In this document: piece by piece, positions 1 through 7,081 of the stretch | Layout of the letters: every line of letters begins with the position of its first letter | Numbering within the stretch: position 1 is the first letter of the stretch | Assembly: GCA_937894665.1 (NCBI GenBank) | Contig: CALAWF010000175.1 | Coordinates: 1 to 9,287, forward strand | DNA: 9,287 nucleotides | Origin: an uncultured bacterium | GTDB taxonomy: Bacteria; Cyanobacteriota; Vampirovibrionia; Gastranaerophilales; Gastranaerophilaceae | Direction of reading: 5' to 3' | The notes under the pieces: model-generated | Told to the model about the DNA's origin: nothing | Seen by the model: the letters and a program-made list of their open reading frames with translations, nothing else | The model's database searches: none | Position numbers and translations under genes: made by a program

Positions 1-61
1 GATTCGAACTCCTGACCCCCTGCGTGCAAAGCAGGTGCTCTACCAGCTGAGCTAATCCCCC
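1..61 (-). tRNA. tRNA-Ala(UGC), 3' end cut by window edge
   Basis: On the minus strand the tRNA begins at 61 with acceptor strand GGGGGAT. It continues through TA, a D-arm (GCTCAGCTGGTAGAGC) and an anticodon arm with stem CCTGC/GCAGG (35-31 with 23-19) around the loop TTTGCAC. The anticodon is TGC at 28-26, which decodes alanine GCN codons. The T-arm begins with the expected TTCGAAT near the left edge. The 3' half of the T stem, the acceptor 3' strand and any encoded CCA lie outside the window. The body closely matches the bacterial tRNA-Ala consensus. It has its own promoter, and no 16S gene lies upstream, so it is not the copy found in the spacer of a normal rRNA operon. Confidence 0.96.
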
Positions 62-105
62 ATTGGCTTCCGCCTTTGGTGTTTTGCTTTCGCTCCACAA
101 GTTCT

Positions 106-133
106 ATTATACATGAGGAATTTTTTTTGTAAA
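106..133 (-). promoter_or_regulatory. sigma-70 type promoter of tRNA-Ala
   Basis: On the minus strand a -35 box TTTACA (133-128) and a perfect -10 box TATAAT (111-106) are separated by 16 bp. Transcription would start near position 99, giving a leader of roughly 38 nt before the tRNA 5' end at 61. The leader is GC-rich compared with the surrounding DNA and contains two small hairpins closed over GNRA-type loops. Confidence 0.75.
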
Positions 134-203
134 GGGGTAAATCAAAAATATTTTTTATCTTTTTAATTTCCAACTTTTTCTAAACTAAAATCCAACTATT
201 CAA

Positions 204-237
204 TAAAAAAGTCTGGATAGAATTTTTTTATCCAGAC
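204..237 (-). terminator. Rho-independent terminator of ppdK
   Basis: An 8-bp perfect stem (ATCCAGAC at 230-237 pairing with GTCTGGAT at 211-218) has an 11-nt A/T-rich loop. On the minus strand it is followed by TTTTTT (210-205). It lies 27 bp past the ppdK stop codon. On the plus strand the stem is followed only by CTTTT, so it could act weakly in the other direction. Confidence 0.85.
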
Positions 238-263
238 CTTTTAAATTTATTCAAATACAATAA

Positions 264-2942
264 TTATTTACAACCAAGTGGCAATGAAATATCTTTTGCT
301 TGTTTGAATTCAATTACTGCTTGAGCTGCTGCAAGTCTTGCTTGTGGAACTCTGAATGGGGAGCAAGATACGTAGTTCAAGCCAATTCGATGGCAGAATT
401 TTACGGAAGCTGGATCTCCACCGTGTTCTCCACAAATACCTCGTTTCAAGTGAGGGCGAACTTTCAATGCTTTATCCAATGCAATTTTCATTAATTGTCC
501 AACACCTTCTTGATCCAATGTTTGGAATGGGTTAGCAGGTAAAATCTTTTGTTCTACATAGTTTTGCAAGAATTTACCTTCCGCATCATCTCTTGAGTAT
601 CCAAAAGTCATTTGAGTCAAGTCGTTTGTACCAAATGAGAAGAATTCTGCGTGTTCTGCAATTTGGTCAGCAGTTAAGGCTGCACGTGGAATTTCTATCA
701 TCGTACCAAACATATATTCAACTCTTACGCCTTTTTCATCCATAACTTCATTGGCAACACGTTCCAAAACTTTTTTAACTGTTTTAAGCTCGTTCACATG
801 ACCAACAAGAGGAATCATAACTTCAGGTTTTACATTCAATCCTTCTTTTTTCAAATCACAAGCAGCACTAAAGATTGCTCTAACTTGCATTTCGTTAATT
901 TCCGGATAAGTCAAACCTAAACGGCAACCTCTCAAGCCCATCATTGGGTTAGATTCAGACATTGCTTCTACAATATTTAGAAGTTTTTCATCTTCTGCGT
1001 AATCTTCGCCCTTCGCTTTTTTAGTAGCAACTTTTGCAATTAATTCTTCTTTATCAGGTAAAAATTCATGTAGAGGTGGGTCAAGAAGTCTGATAGTCAT
1101 TGATTTTTCCCCTAATGCTTTAAACATTGCATAGAAGTCAGAATATTGCATAGGAAGAAGTTTTGATAATGCTTCTTTTCTTGCTTCCGGAGTTCCTGCA
1201 ATAATCATTTTTTGAACCCAAGGGAGTCTTTCCGGATCCATAAACATATGCTCTGTTCTGCATAAACCAACACCTTCAGCCCCTAGTTCAAGTGCTTTTG
1301 CAACATCCGCCGGGGTATCGGCATTAGCTCTAACACCTAGAAGTTTAATTCCGTCAACCCAAGTGAAAAGTTTATTAAAGTTTTCGTCCATTGTTGGTGG
1401 AACAAGATGGATAGCTCCATCCATAACTTCTCCGGTACCGCCGTCTAGAGAAATAATATCATTTTTGTGATAAACGGTGCCATCGCCGGCAGTCAAAGTT
1501 TCATTTTTAAGGTCGATTGATAAATCTTCACAACCAGCAACACAAGGTTTACCCATACCTTTTGCAACAACTGCTGCGTGAGAAGTCATTCCGCCTCTCA
1601 AAGTCAAAACACCTTGTGATTCAATCATACCGTGAATATCATCTGGGCAAGTTTCAATTCTTACCAAGATAATTTTTTCACCATTTTTACCTCGTTCAGC
1701 GGCTTCTTCGGTATCAAAAACAATTTTACCAACTGCAGCCCCAGGAGATGCAGCAAGACCTTGTGCAATTTTATGAGCTTCTTTTTTCGCTTTAGGGTCA
1801 AAATCAGGTAATAAAACTTGATACAATTGGTTAGCATCAACTAATTCAACTGCTCTTTCTTTATTAATAATACCTTCTTCGCACATTTCAACTGCAATTC
1901 TAACGGATGCTTTTGCTGTTCTTTTACCGTTACGAGTTTGCAAAATCCACAATTTACCTTTTTCAATTGTAAATTCCATATCTTGAACATCTTTGTAGCC
2001 TTTTTCAAGTTTTTTAGCAATATCAACGTATTGTTTATAAAGTTCAGGCATTTCGTGTTCAAGTTCTGCAATAGGTTTTGGAGTTCTGATACCTGCTACA
2101 ACATCTTCACCTTGTGCGTTAGTCAAATATTCTCCATAAAATTTGTTTTCACCGGTTGATGGGTTTCTTGTGAAAGACACGCCGGTAGCACAATCATCAC
2201 CCATGTTTCCAAATACCATTGTTTGAACATTTACAGCTGTTCCATAGTTGTGGTCAATTTTGTAGTGCTCTCTATAAGCAACCGCACGAGGAATGTTCCA
2301 AGAACGGAATACGGCTTCAATCGCTTCTTCTAATTGAATATATGGGTCTTGAGGAAATTCTTTTCCTGTTTCATTTTTTATTAAGACTTTGTATGGTTCA
2401 ATTAGAGATTTCCAATCTTCTGCATTTAGATCTGTATCAGATTTGTAACCTTTTTCTTCTTTAATTTTGTCTAGATAATCTTCAAATTTTTGTCTATCAA
2501 TTTCCCAAGCAACAGAACCGAACATTGTCAAAAATCTGCGGTAACTGTCATAGCAGAAACGAGGATTATTTGTAAGTTTAATCATTGCTTCTACGGTTTG
2601 GTCATTTAAACCAAGGTTAAGGATTGTTTCCATCATTCCCGGCATAGAAAGTCTAGCTCCGGAACGAACAGAAACAAGGAGTGGATTTTCAGTATCGCCA
2701 AACTTTTTACCGGTTTGGGATTCAATATCTTTCAAAGCTGTTCTAACTTCGTCCATTAAGCCACGAGGCATTGTATTATTATGGTTAATGTAGTCCATAC
2801 ATGTTTCAGTTGTGATTGTTAACCCTGGAGGAACAGGCAAACCAAGATTTGTCATTTCTGCTAAGTTTGCACCTTTACCACCAAGCAGGTTTCTCATTTC
2901 TGCGTTTCCTTCTCTGAATAACCATACACGCTTTTCTGTCAT
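264..2942 (-). CDS. ppdK: pyruvate, phosphate dikinase
   Basis: PPDK interconverts pyruvate, ATP and Pi with phosphoenolpyruvate, AMP and PPi in the cytosol. It serves as a PPi-linked glycolytic step or supplies PEP for gluconeogenesis. The 892 residues are close to the usual 870-900. Domains in order are: an N-terminal ATP-grasp nucleotide-binding domain (about 1-350; GGKGANLAEM at 21-30, SVRSGARLSMPGMM at 91-104); the swivelling phosphohistidine domain (about 390-510), with catalytic His455 in GGMTSHAAVV and the adjacent Thr453; and a C-terminal TIM-barrel PEP/pyruvate domain (about 535-880), with SFGTNDLTQMTFGYSRDD at 769-786 and the general acid/base Cys837 in CGEHGGD. Start ATG at 2942 is supported by AAAGGAG 6 nt upstream. 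All diagnostic motifs are intact, and they separate it from PEP synthase and PTS enzyme I. It has its own terminator and probably its own promoter. Confidence 0.98.
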   Translation of the reverse strand: MTEKRVWLFREGNAEMRNLLGGKGANLAEMTNLGLPVPPGLTITTETCMDYINHNNTMPRGLMDEVRTALKDIESQTGKKFGDTENPLLVSVRSGARLSMPGMMETILNLGLNDQTVEAMIKLTNNPRFCYDSYRRFLTMFGSVAWEIDRQKFEDYLDKIKEEKGYKSDTDLNAEDWKSLIEPYKVLIKNETGKEFPQDPYIQLEEAIEAVFRSWNIPRAVAYREHYKIDHNYGTAVNVQTMVFGNMGDDCATGVSFTRNPSTGENKFYGEYLTNAQGEDVVAGIRTPKPIAELEHEMPELYKQYVDIAKKLEKGYKDVQDMEFTIEKGKLWILQTRNGKRTAKASVRIAVEMCEEGIINKERAVELVDANQLYQVLLPDFDPKAKKEAHKIAQGLAASPGAAVGKIVFDTEEAAERGKNGEKIILVRIETCPDDIHGMIESQGVLTLRGGMTSHAAVVAKGMGKPCVAGCEDLSIDLKNETLTAGDGTVYHKNDIISLDGGTGEVMDGAIHLVPPTMDENFNKLFTWVDGIKLLGVRANADTPADVAKALELGAEGVGLCRTEHMFMDPERLPWVQKMIIAGTPEARKEALSKLLPMQYSDFYAMFKALGEKSMTIRLLDPPLHEFLPDKEELIAKVATKKAKGEDYAEDEKLLNIVEAMSESNPMMGLRGCRLGLTYPEINEMQVRAIFSAACDLKKEGLNVKPEVMIPLVGHVNELKTVKKVLERVANEVMDEKGVRVEYMFGTMIEIPRAALTADQIAEHAEFFSFGTNDLTQMTFGYSRDDAEGKFLQNYVEQKILPANPFQTLDQEGVGQLMKIALDKALKVRPHLKRGICGEHGGDPASVKFCHRIGLNYVSCSPFRVPQARLAAAQAVIEFKQAKDISLPLGCK

Positions 2943-2992
2943 AATTGTCTCCTTTAATAAACTAATAAACTTGCAGATAACTAATATTTAAA

Positions 2993-3019
2993 ATAATATC
3001 ATAAAAATTCTCGTGTAAA
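2993..3019 (-). promoter_or_regulatory. candidate promoter of ppdK (extended -10)
   Basis: On the minus strand TGATATTAT (3001-2993) forms an extended -10 (TGn plus TATTAT). A TTTACA -35-like hexamer lies at 3019-3014. The 15-bp spacer is short, but an extended -10 tolerates this. The pair sits in the 93-bp gap between the upstream gene's stop and ppdK, and no convincing terminator lies there. Read-through from the upstream gene is therefore also possible. AT-rich DNA produces such boxes by chance. Confidence 0.4.
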
Positions 3020-3035
3020 ATAAAAATTCCTCTTT

Positions 3036-4442
3036 TTAAAAATAATATATGTCAGGATTTTGTTTTATTTCCGGAATTTGTTTGCGGAATGGGCAATTTT
3101 TATAATCTCTGTGCTTGCTTAAAATAGCTTTATCCATTTGTTCAATAGTGTTATAGCCCATTTTTCTTGCGATAGTGTATATGCTGGCAAATTTTGCACG
3201 TTTCTGTTCCGGATTCAGCTTAGAAAAATCTGCTTGAGCTTTTTCTAAATAACTATCTAATCCGAATTTATATAATTTATTTTGTAAAAATTCAACTTTT
3301 GCAAGTGCATTGTTATACAAAACTTCTTCATTAAGTCCTTTTGATTTGGCGAATTCGCTTTTTATTTTTAACCTATCAGCCATTATTCCTAAATCGTTAA
3401 CACTTGTTGTTATAGGCATTCTTGCAAAAAGCATTTGTATTTCTTTATCATCTAACTTTGAAAAATCTTTAGTTTTCATAATATTTTCAAATATCGTATT
3501 TGCAAAGATTTTTTCTGCTCCTTGCGGAAGAGTTTGAGGTTTAAGTTCTTCTGCAGGTAGCTGTTCAAATCTTTTTAAGTTTGCGATATGTCTGTGGTTC
3601 GGAATAAAATCCTCTCCTAAGCCTAACATTTTCCTAATTTTAGGAAATGCATTGTCTATTAAATCTGATTTTGTATCTGATACTAGGTGTCTTGTTTCAG
3701 TTACTATTTTAGAAAATTTTGTGGCTTCTTTTCTTGTTGCTTGAGCAATTTCTTCATTTTGTGTTTGTTTCATTGACTCTGATGCTGATTTAACTTCTTT
3801 ATCAACCTCATTACTCAATGTTTCTATCAAATCTTTATGTTTTTCATTTTTGAATTTTGGGAAGTGAATTAAATCACCATTAGCTAAATCTCTATGGTAT
3901 CTGTCAAGGTTTAATTTATCACATAGTGATAGTTTTGTTTTATTTATTTGAACTAAAAAGTTATCAAAATCTGTGGCTCCTTGTCTATGGCATTTGTTTA
4001 TTCCATTTTGAATAATTTCAAATCCTGAATCTTGAGCTGCAATTACATCCTCTGCCTTTTTAGCGTTTTCAAGAGGTGTTAGTATTTCAGATGGTTTTAT
4101 CCATCTATTTTTTTTGTAAGTTTGAATATGTTTATTTAATTCTTTAAATGTTTCAGGAATTGAACGCTTAGTTTCGGTTACAAACTCTTGAACATTTTGT
4201 CCTATTTTGGAAATTCTTTCTTTGGCAAGTTTTTTTAAGAATTTTATTTCGCTAGGCTTTTTAACTCCATAGTATATGAGTAATCCTCCGCCTGCAATCA
4301 TTCCAAATGGAAAAATTTTTTTAGCTTTTTCTTCTACATTAGAAGTTTTATTTCCCTCAAATTTTGGCGTTTTATCCTCTTGTTTTTGTGGTATCACAAA
4401 AGAGTTTACTGCCCCTATTTTTTCAGTAATTAAATCCACCAT
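3036..4442 (-). CDS. uncharacterised 468-residue protein with one predicted membrane segment
   Basis: I do not recognise this protein. The N-terminus is a polar tail of about 40 residues containing TPKFEGN (25-31). A single hydrophobic, glycine-rich segment follows at about 43-60 (IFPFGMIAGGGLLIYYGV), flanked by lysines, which suggests a membrane anchor without a cleavable signal peptide. The remaining ~400 residues are Lys/Glu-rich and look largely helical. The stretch 195-260 has spacing compatible with coiled coil. I see no catalytic motif. The C-terminal third (about 320-450) has the helix-turn-helix character of a small helical bundle. Start ATG at 4442 has AAGGG 7 nt upstream. The frame is open throughout, with no sign of decay. 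It is divergent from the M29 peptidase gene and upstream of ppdK. F-x-G tails of this kind look typical of Gastranaerophilales hypothetical proteins (recollection). Confidence 0.8.
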   Translation of the reverse strand: MVDLITEKIGAVNSFVIPQKQEDKTPKFEGNKTSNVEEKAKKIFPFGMIAGGGLLIYYGVKKPSEIKFLKKLAKERISKIGQNVQEFVTETKRSIPETFKELNKHIQTYKKNRWIKPSEILTPLENAKKAEDVIAAQDSGFEIIQNGINKCHRQGATDFDNFLVQINKTKLSLCDKLNLDRYHRDLANGDLIHFPKFKNEKHKDLIETLSNEVDKEVKSASESMKQTQNEEIAQATRKEATKFSKIVTETRHLVSDTKSDLIDNAFPKIRKMLGLGEDFIPNHRHIANLKRFEQLPAEELKPQTLPQGAEKIFANTIFENIMKTKDFSKLDDKEIQMLFARMPITTSVNDLGIMADRLKIKSEFAKSKGLNEEVLYNNALAKVEFLQNKLYKFGLDSYLEKAQADFSKLNPEQKRAKFASIYTIARKMGYNTIEQMDKAILSKHRDYKNCPFRKQIPEIKQNPDIYYF

Positions 4443-4493
4443 AAAAAGACCCTTATATTCGTATATTTTATTAATACCTCAAAATAAAAAAAT

Positions 4494-4520
4494 TTGCTAT
4501 ATATTACAAAATATTATAAA
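4494..4520 (+). promoter_or_regulatory. candidate promoter of the M29 aminopeptidase gene
   Basis: A -35-like TTGCTA (4494-4499) and a -10-like TATAAA (4515-4520) are separated by 15 bp within the 101-bp divergent intergenic region. Transcription would begin about 17 nt before the start codon and include the AGAGAGG ribosome binding site (4531-4537). The spacer is short and the DNA very AT-rich, so this is a weak call. Confidence 0.33.
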
Positions 4521-4543
4521 ATCAAGAAAAAGAGAGGTATATT

Positions 4544-5650
4544 ATGCAAAAAACTATTTGGGAGAAATACGCCGAAGTTCTTGTTGATTATTCAACAGAT
4601 GTGCAGAAAGGTGATTTAGTTGTAATTAGAGCAGAATCTATGTATGCAAAAGATTTGGTTCGTGCCGTATATAAAAGAGTTTTAGAAAGAGGTGGAAATC
4701 CTATTGTCAGAACTTCTTTTGGAGATATGATAGAGTTATTTATCAATAACGCATCAGATGAGCAGTTGGATTATATTGACCCGATGACAAAACTGGAATA
4801 TGAGTCAGTTGATAAGTATATTTCAATTGGAGCTCCATTGAATACTAAAAATATGGCAAGAGTTGATTTAGAAAAACTTTCACGTAGAGGCAAAGCTACT
4901 AAACAATTATCAGAAATTCTTATGAAACGTTCTGCTGAAGGTTCTGCAAAATGGGTTATTGCAGATGTTCCTACTCATGCACTAGCCCAAGAAGCAAAAA
5001 TGTCTTTCGACGAATATTCTGAATTTTTGTTCAAATCATGTTATCTTGATTTAGATGATCCTGTCGCAAAATTAAAAGATTTAGATGAAAAACAAACTAA
5101 ATGGGCAAATTATTTGAATAACGTAAAAGAAATTCACATCACAGGTGAAAAAACAGATATTACATTCAATGTTGAAGGAAGAAAATGGATAAGCTGTTCT
5201 GGGATGAATAATTATCCGGATGGTGAAGTATTTACATCTCCTGTTGAAGACGGAATAAATGGTGAAATTTATTTTGATTATCCTCAAAATTACAGAGGAA
5301 ATTCTGCAAATGGCGTTCATCTTTGGATAAAAGATGGATTGATAATCAAAGCAGAAGCAGAAAAGGGAGAAGAGTTTCTACACGCAATGATAAATATGGA
5401 TGATGGTTCTCACGGTATTGGTGAAATTGCAATCGGAACAAATGAAGAAATTCAGGAAATTACCGGTAATATTTTATTTGACGAAAAAATCGGTGGAGCT
5501 ATTCATATGGCTGTTGGTGCTTCTTATCCTGAAACCGGAGGAAAAAATGTATCTGGTTTACATTGGGATATGATTAAAAACATGAAAAATGGAGGTAAAA
5601 TTTACGCTGACGGTCAACTAATTTATGAAAATGGAAAAATGTTGATATAA
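4544..5650 (+). CDS. M29-family (AmpS/AmpT type) metalloaminopeptidase
   Basis: This is a cytosolic two-metal exopeptidase that removes N-terminal amino acids from peptides (peptidase family M29, thermophilic aminopeptidase family). The N-terminal half (about 1-190) is an alpha/beta domain with the family opening KYAEVLVDYSTDVQKGDLVV at 8-27. The C-terminal half carries the metal-site motifs in family order: Glu228 in GEVFTSP, Glu294 in GEIAIGTN, His321 in IHMAVG, and His340 and Asp342 in LHWD. Tyr328 in ASYPETGG is the likely catalytic tyrosine. The ligand assignment is by analogy with known M29 enzymes. At 368 residues it is about 40 shorter than typical 410-residue members, yet both ends look natural. 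Start ATG has AGAGAGG 6 nt upstream. It is transcribed alone and ends in a strong terminator. The exact substrate is not readable from the sequence. Confidence 0.93.
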   Translation: MQKTIWEKYAEVLVDYSTDVQKGDLVVIRAESMYAKDLVRAVYKRVLERGGNPIVRTSFGDMIELFINNASDEQLDYIDPMTKLEYESVDKYISIGAPLNTKNMARVDLEKLSRRGKATKQLSEILMKRSAEGSAKWVIADVPTHALAQEAKMSFDEYSEFLFKSCYLDLDDPVAKLKDLDEKQTKWANYLNNVKEIHITGEKTDITFNVEGRKWISCSGMNNYPDGEVFTSPVEDGINGEIYFDYPQNYRGNSANGVHLWIKDGLIIKAEAEKGEEFLHAMINMDDGSHGIGEIAIGTNEEIQEITGNILFDEKIGGAIHMAVGASYPETGGKNVSGLHWDMIKNMKNGGKIYADGQLIYENGKMLI

Positions 5651-5676
5651 ATATCGTATAACACATTTAATAACTT

Positions 5677-5706
5677 AAAAAATCCTCGAATACATCGAGG
5701 ATTTTT
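5677..5706 (+). terminator. Rho-independent terminator of the M29 aminopeptidase gene
   Basis: The perfect GC-containing stem ATCCTCGA (5682-5689) with TCGAGGAT (5695-5702) has the loop ATACA. It is extended by A-tract/T-tract pairing (AAAAA with TTTTT) and ends in TTTTT (5702-5706). It begins 26 bp after the stop codon. The symmetric A and T tracts would let it work in both directions, but no minus-strand gene ends here. Confidence 0.9.
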
Positions 5707-5730
5707 AGTAAAGTAGCAAAATTTATTTTT

Positions 5731-5765
5731 AGGGGTTTTATATCATGCAAGTGTATAAAATATAG
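5731..5765 (+). other. possible six-codon upstream ORF with its own Shine-Dalgarno-like site
   Basis: AGGGG (5731-5735) lies 9 nt before an ATG at 5745. That ATG opens a six-codon frame (MQVYKI) closed by TAG at 5763-5765. The TAG merges into the AGGGGG ribosome binding site of the 419-residue gene, which starts 9 nt later in the same frame. The leader and the true start region look like imperfect copies of each other (TAGGGG...ATGCAA at both). It may be a coupling leader, a duplicated start region or chance. Confidence 0.3.
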
Positions 5766-5774
5766 GGGGTATAT

Positions 5775-7034
5775 ATGCAAATTTCTCGTGTACAGGCACA
5801 TTATTTTACTAATGTACATAATAATAATATAACCGCCGAGGCGAAAGCCCAAACACATAGTGAGGGGTTGAGCCGAGGCGAAAGTGGCGGCATGCCTTTT
5901 TCAAATGTTCCCGTAAGTTATAAATACGGGGCAAATATTCATTTTGGCGAATACATTGATCCAAATAGAACTGTGCCACATATTGATTATGAAGAATATT
6001 TGGCACTAAAACCTGCTGCAAAAAGGAGATTACATATGAGATACAAAACTTTTTTATCAAGAAAAACAAATCAAAAAGGCTTATATGATAACAAATATAC
6101 TTCAACTCCTCTTGCAAATGAATATACTGTAAATTCATTTTTTGATGTTGCAAAAATGTATAACCAATATAAAGGACAGTCAATTATCTGTTTAGGAAGA
6201 AGTCCAAAATGGTTCTTAAATACTTCTTTATGGATGAAAGATGGCATTGACGGATATGATTTTGTTGCATTTTCAAAATATTGGTATAGACCTGATTCTG
6301 TCGAAGGAATAAAATTCCTTCCTGATATGGCTCCAACTGAAAAGGAAGAAAGAGCATATAGAAAGTATTTAGATAGAGTTCAAGCTGATCCAAAATCTAT
6401 TGTTGCATATCATGAAGCTACAGGAAAGAAAACAATTATCACAGACTTTATTGCAACTGGTAAAGGTGCTTGTTCATTTTTAGATGTTATGGGGCGTTAT
6501 GCTAAAGATGAAGGTATTTTAGAACGATTTGCAAAGGCTATTGAGTTTGTTGGAATTGGTTCTATTGACTATTTGGAGGATTTGTATCCTCATACTGAGG
6601 AATTTTCTATTCCAAGTGTTCCAATTCCTCCTGTTTTGCAAGAATATGGACACCATATTAAACAATCTTTTTATGAAATTAAAAATTATGCAATGTTTAG
6701 AGATATGTTGATGAACCAAAATGTAAATGAATGTCGTTCAACATATTACCCTCATCAGGCATGGACTGTTTATCAACCTGATAAATTCAAAACTGGTTTG
6801 ATTAAAGATATGAGTAAAGTTAAAGAAATTAGAGAATCAATCCCTACAAAGAAAGGGGATTGTATGTCCCACTTTACTCCTGCAATGTTCGATTTTAGAA
6901 ACTTGTTGAGCTTCCATATTTTTGAGGAATTAGATAATGCAAACCTTCTTATTGATAGAGCTGAACGAGAAAAAGCTAAACTAAGATTCAAAGCAACTAA
7001 AAAATATATTAGAGAATTGAAAAAAGCATTCTAA
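5775..7034 (+). CDS. uncharacterised 419-residue protein with a phosphoribosyltransferase-like core
   Basis: No family is recognised with certainty. A low-complexity tail (1-55) ends in ANIHFGEY. Residues 21-42 are encoded by a GC-rich palindromic segment. The region 130-265 reads like a type I phosphoribosyltransferase core: strand plus loop GQSIICLGRSPKWF (134-147, pyrophosphate-loop-like), strand YDFVAFSKYW (161-170), a variable hood, strand plus loop TIITDFIATGKGACSF (220-235, resembling the PRPP-binding pattern D-x-x-A-T-G), and a last strand IEFVGIGS (256-263). The first of the two usual acidic residues is Thr223; the second is Asp224. The C-terminus (385-419) is a basic amphipathic helix. 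No signal peptide or membrane segment is visible. Start ATG at 5775 has AGGGGG 5 nt upstream. The gene is monocistronic between two terminators. The frame is intact and long, so the gene is real, but the enzymatic activity is inference. Confidence 0.82.
   Translation: MQISRVQAHYFTNVHNNNITAEAKAQTHSEGLSRGESGGMPFSNVPVSYKYGANIHFGEYIDPNRTVPHIDYEEYLALKPAAKRRLHMRYKTFLSRKTNQKGLYDNKYTSTPLANEYTVNSFFDVAKMYNQYKGQSIICLGRSPKWFLNTSLWMKDGIDGYDFVAFSKYWYRPDSVEGIKFLPDMAPTEKEERAYRKYLDRVQADPKSIVAYHEATGKKTIITDFIATGKGACSFLDVMGRYAKDEGILERFAKAIEFVGIGSIDYLEDLYPHTEEFSIPSVPIPPVLQEYGHHIKQSFYEIKNYAMFRDMLMNQNVNECRSTYYPHQAWTVYQPDKFKTGLIKDMSKVKEIRESIPTKKGDCMSHFTPAMFDFRNLLSFHIFEELDNANLLIDRAEREKAKLRFKATKKYIRELKKAF
5833..5896 (+). 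repeat. GC-rich palindrome-bearing segment with two copies of a 13-bp repeat, inside a coding region
   Basis: This segment is about 64% G+C (41 of 64 bases by my count) in an otherwise AT-rich gene. The 13-mer GCCGAGGCGAAAG occurs exactly twice (5835-5847 and 5872-5884), 37 bp apart and so in different reading frames. CCGCC at 5833-5837 pairs with GGCGG at 5886-5890. Each 13-mer contains the near-palindrome GCCGAGGC. GGCGAAAGCC (5840-5849) is a hairpin with a GAAA loop, and the segment ends in the perfect palindrome GGCATGCC (5889-5896). It stays open in the host frame and adds roughly 21 residues to a disordered tail. It resembles a small mobile palindromic repeat (compare Rickettsia palindromic elements, which also sit in genes). 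That it is an insertion is inference. Confidence 0.5.
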
Positions 7035-7042
7035 AAATAAGC

Positions 7043-7071
7043 AAGCCTCCGAAATATTTGGAGGCTTTTTT
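7043..7071 (+). terminator. Rho-independent terminator of the 419-residue gene
   Basis: The 8-bp perfect stem AAGCCTCC (7043-7050) with GGAGGCTT (7060-7067) has a 9-nt loop. It is followed by T residues through 7071 and begins 9 bp after the stop codon. On the opposite strand the tract after the stem is broken (TTGCTTA), so it is mainly a plus-strand terminator. Confidence 0.9.
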
Positions 7072-7081
7072 ATGAATAAAT

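Noticed and set aside
1..61. tRNA-Ala as part of an rRNA operon spacer
   Set aside because: The sequence upstream of the tRNA on its own strand is its promoter and then ppdK, not 16S rRNA, and no rRNA sequence is visible.
165..202. Short direct repeat TCCAACT in the ppdK-tRNA intergenic region
   Set aside because: It is seven bases repeated twice in low-complexity AT-rich DNA, with no palindrome or further copies; chance is enough.
1841..2464. Several 70-80 codon frames overlapping ppdK on both strands
   Set aside because: They lie inside a well-supported ppdK frame, lack ribosome binding sites and have compositions typical of antisense or shifted reading.
3020..3040. Possible terminator AAAAAGAGGAATTTTT after the 468-residue gene
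   Set aside because: The stem is only five A-T pairs without a GC core, so it would not form a stable intrinsic terminator.
5809..6183. 124-codon minus-strand frame inside the orphan gene
   Set aside because: It is antisense to a longer frame with a good ribosome binding site, and its translation is rich in residues expected from the complement of AT-rich codons.
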